The translations under genes were made by a program, and so were the position numbers. Source: Plasmopara viticola (taxonomy: Eukaryota; Oomycota; Peronosporomycetes; Peronosporales; Peronosporaceae). From it: a stretch of 64,000 nucleotides of DNA. The stretch covers positions 1 through 64,000 of the forward strand of contig MBPM02000064.1 of NCBI GenBank assembly GCA_001695595.3. Direction: 5' to 3'. Below, one piece after another: positions 57,801 through 64,000 of this stretch. The notes under the pieces are model-generated. The model saw only the letters and a program-made list of their open reading frames with translations. It was not told where the DNA came from and ran no database searches. Position 1 is the stretch's first letter. Each line of letters begins with the position of its first letter.

Positions 57801-58046
57801 CTTTGTATCAATATACATAAGCAATAAATGTTAAATATATGAAAACGCACGAGCTAGAGGCAAGTTGCATTGATTAGAACTTTCACGCATGGTCAACTTC
57901 TAAATCAAAACCAGAAGCCATACTCGAATCAAAAAAAATTCTGGATGACTTTAATTGCATCACCAAGAATACTTTTGTATGTGGTGGAAATACCAAGTCT
58001 TGAGCAGTTGCGCGCTAAGGATCAGTGAGTTTCATAATTTTTTATC

Positions 58047-58289
58047 ATGTCTGACTACTACAATCCTACCGAAGTGTTCATGCGTGAAATATTTTGTATT
58101 CTTTATCGAAACTGGGAGATGTTGCATTGTTTTGATACACTTGAATGCCGAGCTCATTATTGTGAGCGGTATTGTGTTCGTCTTGCGTTAAACTTTTATG
58201 TTTATCTTTCTTCCCATCGAAAGCAGCGAAAGCAACTACAGATCAATCTATATCCAGGGGTCTATCTTTTTTTATTCTGGAAATTATAA
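58047..58289 (+). CDS. Hypothetical ORF, 80 aa, in second viral remnant
   Basis: Open frame starting MSDYYNPTEVFMREIFCILY and ending with a hydrophobic stretch. AT-rich like its neighbours, and followed 4 bp later by the start of the next small ORF. It could be chance; no family recognised. Confidence 0.25.
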   Translation: MSDYYNPTEVFMREIFCILYRNWEMLHCFDTLECRAHYCERYCVRLALNFYVYLSSHRKQRKQLQINLYPGVYLFLFWKL

Positions 58290-58456
58290 TATAATGGGTA
58301 AGAGAAAAATAGGAGGTAAGTATAAGAAAGTGATTATGCATAAATAGAGTTGAGCAGGGGCGCATTTATCTGAATTCATAACATCCATTAACGATATCGT
58401 TGCTTCTGATAGCGAGAATAAAGGTGATCGCCTTTTTTGGTTGATACAATACCGTC

Positions 58457-61391
58457 TTTTCGGAAAAGATTGGGGTGACGCCCTCCTTCCAAGCGCGGGG
58501 GCTAAATGCTCGTGCGCTTTGGGCAGGTGCTCTCGGGCATCTGCAGGTCGCTAACGAGTCTCACCCTCGACGCGACGGTCTCCAGCACCAGGCCAAACCC
58601 CCTTCCACGTCCTGACCGCGCCAACCGCATCCGGATTGGCTCGTTTAATGTGGATTCTCTAGGTTCGAAGCGCAAGAAGCACGAAACACTCCCCGAAGAT
58701 CTCCGGCGCTACCGCGTCGAAATCCTTGGCCTCCAAGAAACCAAGATCTACAATAGAGGTGAGCACCTCATTAATGACTTCCTTCTTCTAACCCTGCAAA
58801 CAAAAACCGAGATACACGGCATCGGATTCGCAATCTCTTCGCAACTCCGACCATTCCTCCAACGCTACTGGTCTCACTCCGACCGTATCGGTATCTTAAA
58901 ACTGCGACTACCCCACATCAGCACCGTCAACATCGTGAATGCGTACTCACCGCACAGCGGGTACCCCCTAGAAGCCGTCGACAGATTCTACGCTGACCTC
59001 AGCACCGCGCTCACCTCCCTCCCGCGCCGCGATCTAACCTTGCGATTTCAACGCAAAGCTGGGCCAATGCCACGACCTCGAACCCTTCCTTGGGAACCAC
59101 GGCCGCGGTTATCGCAACCGCAACGGTAAAGTCCTCGCCTCCTTTTGTCAGACTCACAACCTCTTTGTGACAAACACAGATTTCCGGAAGCGAGCAAAGA
59201 ACATCACGACGTGGACCCAGCGCAGAACGGACCACTTCATCTACAACCAGATTGACTACATCCTCTGCTTGCAGAACTGCCGTCGCCTGTGTGTGGATGC
59301 GCAGTCTTGGGGCGGCACTCTCACTTCATCAGACCACAAGCTCGTCACCGCGGACTTTACTCTAGAGGGCGCCGCTCAGATCCATTCCCGACCGCGCTCA
59401 GAGCTCCCTCGACGACTGCACCTCGCCCGCGACGCCCTAGTCCATGACGAAGACGCCCGCGATGCCTACGTACGAGCGCTGATCGCTGCCTCAACTGAAC
59501 ACCCGATACCAGTCACCGACCCGATCCAGCAACGGTGGAACGCAACTCTACAGACGACAAAAACGGCCGCCGAACTAGCTGTTGGCTTCTCCCCTCAACG
59601 CAGCACCCGCAGATACATTGACGCCACGCTCACAGCACTGTCCGAACAGCAACGTCAACTCCGACTCCGTGTCCAAAACGACCACGCTGCGAACATCGCA
59701 GAACTTCGCCGCGAACGTAACGCCGTACTCCGCCAAATCCACCAACGCTGCCGCGAACTCGCCTTCCAAGCTCTCGACGCCAAGATCAGCCGCACTGAAG
59801 AACTTCACGACTCCGTACGCATGTACTCAGCAGTACGCGAGCTCTTCCCGCGACCATCAGGACAAGTCACCGTGCACGACAGCACAGACAAATACATCCT
59901 ACACCGACCAACCCCGGACAACCTAACCCGCAGCTACTTCAAAGGACAACTAACGGATCCAAGCCACGCTCCAATCATCCCAAGCAGCGATGCGCGACCT
60001 CTGAGCTCTCCAATCACTAATGACGAGCTCGCACGCGCTTTCCGCCGACTCAGCAACGGACGCGACGTCGACAACTTCCTCTCGCCACACCAAAGCGGCT
60101 TCCGCGCTCATCGCAGCACGGCAGACGCCGTCTGGGCCCACAAATGGCTCACCGCACGAGCCACCGACCGCCGTGAAACAGTTTATGTGTTAGGTATCGA
60201 CTTATCTCGCGCATTCGACAGCATCGACAGATCCAAGCTCATCACTGTGCTCCAGACATTCCTCCAAGACGACGAAGTTCGACTCATCCGACTCCTCCTG
60301 AGCCACACGACACGTTCACTCCGATCCAGCAACCAAGCTCTCGACCCGTTCGAAAGTAACGTAGGCACACCCCAAGGCGACTCACTCTCACCCGTTCTGT
60401 TTACTATCTACCTCGAAGCAGCTCTTCGCGACCTCTCCGTTTCACTCGATGTGCCACACAGCCTCCTGCAGCAGATGATCGTCTACACCGACGACGCCGA
60501 CTTCATCTGCACTGATCCATCCGTCGTCCAGCTTATCCAGGACCAGGCCCCAGCGATTCTCAGTCGCTGGAGTCTACACATGAACGAAGCTAAGACCGAA
60601 GTCACCGAAATCCGCCGCCACTGCAACCCGTCAGGCGCCACTCGACACGCCCGAGCCCGAGAAGAAATCTGGCGCCACACTAAGAAGCTCGGAACACTCC
60701 TCGGCGATATTAGAGATCTATCCCGACGCAAGTCCCTGGCCACCCTCGCGCTCCACCGCCTCTAATCCGTCTGGCTCCGCCCCACGCTAATCTCACCCAA
60801 GACCCCCTATTGATTGTACAACACCTACGTTCTACCGATTCTGCTGTACAACTGCGCCACCTGGGCTCTTACCAAGTCAGAGCTCCACGGCCTCGAGAGT
60901 TTCCATCGCCGCCAGCTTCGCTACGCTCTTGGCTACCGCTACCCTCGACACATTTCGAATGCAAGACTCTACGACCTCTGTGATGAGCGGCCGCTGAGAC
61001 TACGACTGACACAAGCTCGCTGGCGCCTGTTTGGCCATGTACTTCGCCGCAATCCCGACATTCCAGCTAACCTCCAGATGCGTGCCTACTTCTTCTCCAC
61101 CACAGCAAAATGGCGCGGACGTCCCCGCACCACGCTCCCCTCAACACTCGACCACGACCTTGTTTCCTGTGGCTCCGGCTTTCGACTCCGGACAGCACAA
61201 GACCTCGAACTGACTGCTTCGTACCCTTGCACAAGACCGAAAGAAATGGAAGACTCTCACGACCTCGGTGCTGGATGCACTGCCCGCCGAACGAGACTCG
61301 ACGTATGCGGACACCACTCTATGCCGTGGACTAGTCAGACTGAGCCTAGCACGTGCATAACTTGGCAACGCGATAACGTAATACATTACAT
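58457..61391 (+). mobile_element. LINE copy 1: long non-LTR retrotransposon
   Basis: Element with APE-type endonuclease and reverse transcriptase. It ends in a short tandem tail (ATACATTACATTAC) instead of poly(A). Flanked by the 12-bp duplication TACAATACCGTC (58445-58456 and 61392-61403). The 5' end (TTTTCGGAAAAG) is the same as in copies 2 and 3, so it is probably the true start. GC-rich against an AT-rich surround. Coding lesions make it non-autonomous. Confidence 0.92.
58506..61370 (+). pseudogene. LINE copy 1 endonuclease-reverse transcriptase ORF, damaged
   Basis: The N-terminal endonuclease reads RIRIGSFNVDSLG, ILGLQETKI, and after a frameshift near 59042 DFNAKLGQ, NQIDYIL and SSDHKLV: the APE-type set of catalytic Asn, Glu, Asp, Asn and His. 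Reverse transcriptase: LGIDLSRAFDSID, VGTPQGDSLSPVLF, YTDDADF. Between RRLSNGRDV (about 60060) and DNFLSPHQSGFR the segment with the first RT motifs is missing, an apparent in-frame internal deletion. A TAA at 60763 (where copy 2 has TGG) and a later frameshift damage the C-terminus, which keeps LYNTYVLPILLYN and LFGHVLRR. Confidence 0.88.
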
Positions 61392-61621
61392 TACAATACC
61401 GTCCATACGCGGGTGTTTTTCGTTCATAAAACCATACTTTTTTTGATCCAATCAGATCGTAAATTTATGGTATCTCATGCCATGGTCCGTGGTCGATAAT
61501 TAAGAGATCGATCGCGACGGCACGCTCTGATTTTGGCCACCGAGGATGGAACAGTCGTTGTGACACCGTTTTTTCGTGACCGAGATGTGCCATTGATTTA
61601 TGAACTCATCAATTCGCACTA

Positions 61622-62662
61622 TTAACTCACTACGTCCTTGAACTCATGAACCAAAAGACCTGAGCAGCCTTGCGCTAATCCGCTTCTCGCAAAAATGTCT
61701 AGAGACTCCTGCACATCGTTCAAGCGATCCTTAATGACTTTCTTGCGGTCGATCTCTTCGCGGAGTGCATTGATTGTTTTCTGGTGGATACCAACAAGGC
61801 ATCCATCTTTCACAATAAGCGCGGCGCCAGAATCTCCAGCGTAAATTGGACACGAAAACATGATGTGCCTTCTGTGCAAACTGATGGCAATGCACGCTGC
61901 CGGTGCGAATCCCAGTTTGCCCTTGTACGGTTCTTGGTATTCGTCGATTCCAAGTCGAAAAGATGCCAACACAAGATCGCAACGTGATTCCAGATCATCT
62001 GTGCTTCCGTTCCATGGGGCAACGAATGATCTGGGTTTCGAAGACTTCAGAATCGCGAAGTCCAGCTCAGCATTTCGAGCGACGACTACAACATCGGCTA
62101 TCTCGTCCTTCAACGCCAAAGACACCGAGCTCCCCACAGTGTCTTGTTCCGTTAAGTTGTGGTCACACGTCACCGCAAGAGTCGCGCTGAAAAACACACC
62201 CATTCCAACACCCTTAAACACGCCCATTCCAACGCCGTTGTCATCATTGTCTTCTTCCACGATCACAAATACTGCTTATGCCACTTTTTCGCGAGTTTCA
62301 GGAAGGATGAAATAACTTGGCGCGATATCAGCGTGCTTCGGTACTCGCACGATGAGCGTCATGTTCTCATCGACATGAGCCAACGAATCGCGCGGAGCCA
62401 TTGCCACACCGTTCGCGAAGACTATGAGATCGGATGGAGCGATTCCTACGAGATGACTGTCCATATACTTCTTTTCCACTGCATCTCGGAACGCAGCAAT
62501 CACATCTTCAATATCCACGACCACAAAATCAGCCGACGTTAGAGCCTTCCCATCTTCGTCCACGAGCTGAAACCAGATCCGCGCCATCGCTTCTGTGCCG
62601 CAGACTCGAGACTGACGATCAAAAAGAACCTCAGCGGACAAAGCGGATCGTTTATGTCCCAT
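61622..62662 (-). pseudogene. CRN-type header plus trypsin-like serine protease, split by one in-frame stop
   Basis: 62662-62276 encodes a 128-aa header (IWFQLVDEDGKALTSADF; FANGVAMAP; MTLIVRVPKHAD) of the ubiquitin-like CRN type. The probable start is Met27 or Met1. It ends at a TAA (62276-62278). The next codons, in the same frame without any gap, lead into a trypsin-like domain (62266-61622). Here His lies in AVTCDHNL (H36 of this part), Asp in ELDFAIL (D69) and Ser in YAGDSGAAL (S146), so the catalytic triad is complete. A single base change therefore separates header and enzyme. Alternatively these are two tandem genes. CRNs are modular effectors with varied enzymatic C-termini, and a peptidase C-terminus fits that pattern. 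Confidence 0.65.
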
Positions 62663-62855
62663 CGTTAGGGCTCGCGAGCACCCCTTGAAACCTCTAGAGA
62701 CAACTAAAGGGGAAATTGTTGACCTAAACCTATAGGTATTAATAAATATTAAATATATCTTATGTGGCTAAAACATAGGCATGTTCTTGACACACCAGCA
62801 GTTATACTAAAGCCGGTACACCCTGTTTCCGCATTTTTTCTGTGTCCCTGCCCCA
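62458..62855 (-). repeat. Left arm of CRN inverted repeat
   Basis: Covers the CRN header coding start and about 190 bp of its upstream region. The same sequence occurs inverted at 63690-64000. The arm includes ACACCCTGTTTCCGCATTTTTTCTG (62819-62843) and CTCTAGAGACAACTAAA (62692-62708). The left arm has about 80 bp between these blocks that the right arm lacks. Confidence 0.85.
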
Positions 62856-63689
62856 ACAATGAGGGGATACGCAAGTTGCGCAACACGTGACGCTGTAGCA
62901 CGGATGCGACATGCAAGAGGGTGGCAGCAACAGGTGGCTCGTCCAAGTTCGGGCTCCATGAAGAGCGCGCGGTAACGACTCGATGGCCACATTCCTGAGC
63001 TTTGTCGAATGTTGCGGCCCCTTTTTGAGAAAAATACAGCAATTCCCTGCCTTTTACTATGTCAACGTACAAATTTATAAAAAAAGCTAGCTAATGTCAG
63101 CGGTAAACGATGTCTCTCCTTTTTCTACTCTCTTCCATATGATGGATGAAGTGAAAACAACACCAAGCCGTCATTGGAAATGTTGCACTGCTTTGCCTTC
63201 CTTCTCGAATCAGATACATAGTGCAAGATACCAAAAAATTGCCGGCAAGATAGTGGTGCCAGACGCACGGAACTCAATTGCATAGTTTGGGAATGTGGGG
63301 TTTTCAAGGAAGGCAGTAAGTTGCTTGCCCGGTGGTGGTTCACCAAGTGACCACGCGAATGTACCTTGACGTGGTAGACGCGGCAGCTGTGGCGACTGGC
63401 AAGGGGTTATATTTACGTAAAGTTGCGGGCTATGATCAACTCTCGCAGACGAGTTGTCCTTGCGTCAACGTACGAAAGTGTCGCACTCATTGCTTCTCGC
63501 TTCCGATATGCTATAGGAATGAATCCTCACAAGTAAGTCAAACGTTTTAAAAGGGTACTCAAAGGGCAAGTAATATTAACTCCTCTTACCTGTACCAAAT
63601 GCTCCAGTGCTTCGTCTGGACATTGTCGACATCGACCTAGTTTTCGAACGTGATGGTACTAAACACGTCTTAATCCGGGCAGGGATACA
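62856..63689. other. Spacer between inverted CRN copies, no gene seen
   Basis: Only short frames on both strands. It should hold the divergent regulatory regions of the two CRN-type copies, but I see no distinct element. Confidence 0.35.
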
Positions 63690-64000
63690 GAAAAAATGCG
63701 GAAACAGGGTGTACCGGCTTTACTATAAAAGCTGGGTTACAAATTTCACCTTTAGTTGTCTCTAGAGGTTTTAAGGGGTGCTCGCGAGCCCTAACGATGG
63801 GACATAAACGATCCGCTTTGTCCGCTGAGGTTCTTTTTGATCGTCAGTCTCGAGTCTGCGGCACAGAAGCGATGGCGCGGATCTGGTTTCAGCTCGTGGA
63901 CGAAGATGGGAAGGCTCTAACGTCGGCTGATTTTGTGGTCGTGGATATTGAAGATGTGATTGCTGCGTTCCGAGATGCAGTGGAAGAAGTATATGGCTCT
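63690..64000 (+). repeat. Right arm of CRN inverted repeat
   Basis: Inverted copy of 62458-62855, beginning near GGCAGGGATACAGAAAAAATG and running off the window end. Nearly identical in the coding part, with a deletion of about 80 bp in the upstream part. Confidence 0.85.
63797..64000 (+). pseudogene. CRN-type header, second copy, partial at window end
   Basis: ATG at 63797. Codons match the header at 62662-62276 almost base for base until about 63985, where two bases are missing relative to the other copy (GTGGAAGAAG against GTGGAAAAGAAG), shifting the frame. The rest lies outside the window, so I cannot say whether it carries the protease domain. If the two-base loss is real this copy is broken too. 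Confidence 0.6.

Larger units (their letters stand above)
58294..61428 (+). pseudogene. Small viral ORF split by LINE copy 1
   Basis: Starts MGKRKIGGKYKKVIMHK at 58294. It continues in the same frame through two stops to TSINDIVASDSENKGDRLFW, is interrupted by the LINE at 58457, and resumes after the second target-duplication copy at 61404 (YAGVFRS, stop at 61426-61428). About 60 codons. The basic, glycine-containing N-terminus suggests a nucleic-acid-binding or virion peptide (inference). Confidence 0.4.

Overview
The window looks like a repeat-rich stretch of an oomycete genome, most likely Phytophthora or a closely related downy mildew. The best evidence is a full-length Crinkler (CRN) effector gene with a Phytophthora-type LQLFLAR motif, pieces of two further CRN-type genes, short spliceosomal introns of the GTATGT...CAG type, and layers of Ty1/copia and LINE elements. 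I saw no rRNA, tRNA or CRISPR array. Identification is from sequence reading only.

1-37.6 kb is a graveyard of repeats. Its backbone is several copies of an unrecognised four-exon gene, here called F1. The copy at 27288-29658 is intact and encodes 708 aa. Another copy (1-6698) is intact except that a young copia element (Copia-1, 443-5138, identical 180-bp LTRs, 5-bp target duplication) sits in its last exon. A second repeat family (F2, Cys-rich, decayed) accompanies F1. F1 and F2 together form a large inverted repeat at 18.2-24.1 kb. A second copia family supplies an aberrant element with inverted LTRs (24085-26093) and a decayed but complete element (30187-34569). A further decayed repeat forms an inverted pair at 9-10.5 and 16-18.2 kb, with a third copy at 53.9-55.5 kb.

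38.2-51.3 kb is an AT-rich island that I read as a decayed endogenous Polinton-like virus (PLV): adenain-type cysteine protease, double-jelly-roll major capsid protein, a fibre-like protein with repeats, a possible packaging ATPase remnant, a penton/minor capsid protein, a gene with a short tandem repeat, and a nuclease-associated module. Nearly every viral gene carries stops or frameshifts. The CRN effector gene (40961-42796) lies inside this island and is fully open. Two internally deleted LINE derivatives with their own target duplications sit at the island's left edge.

56.3-64 kb holds a decayed CRN (56302-57130), remnants of a second and different PLV (57172-58456), a nearly full-length LINE (58457-61391) inserted in a small viral ORF, and a CRN-type gene with a trypsin-like domain, split from its header by one in-frame stop (61622-62662). 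That CRN header and its upstream region are duplicated in inverted orientation at the window's right end.

The themes are insertion into insertion (LINE into virus, copia into F1) and the close association of CRN effector genes with integrated viral DNA.
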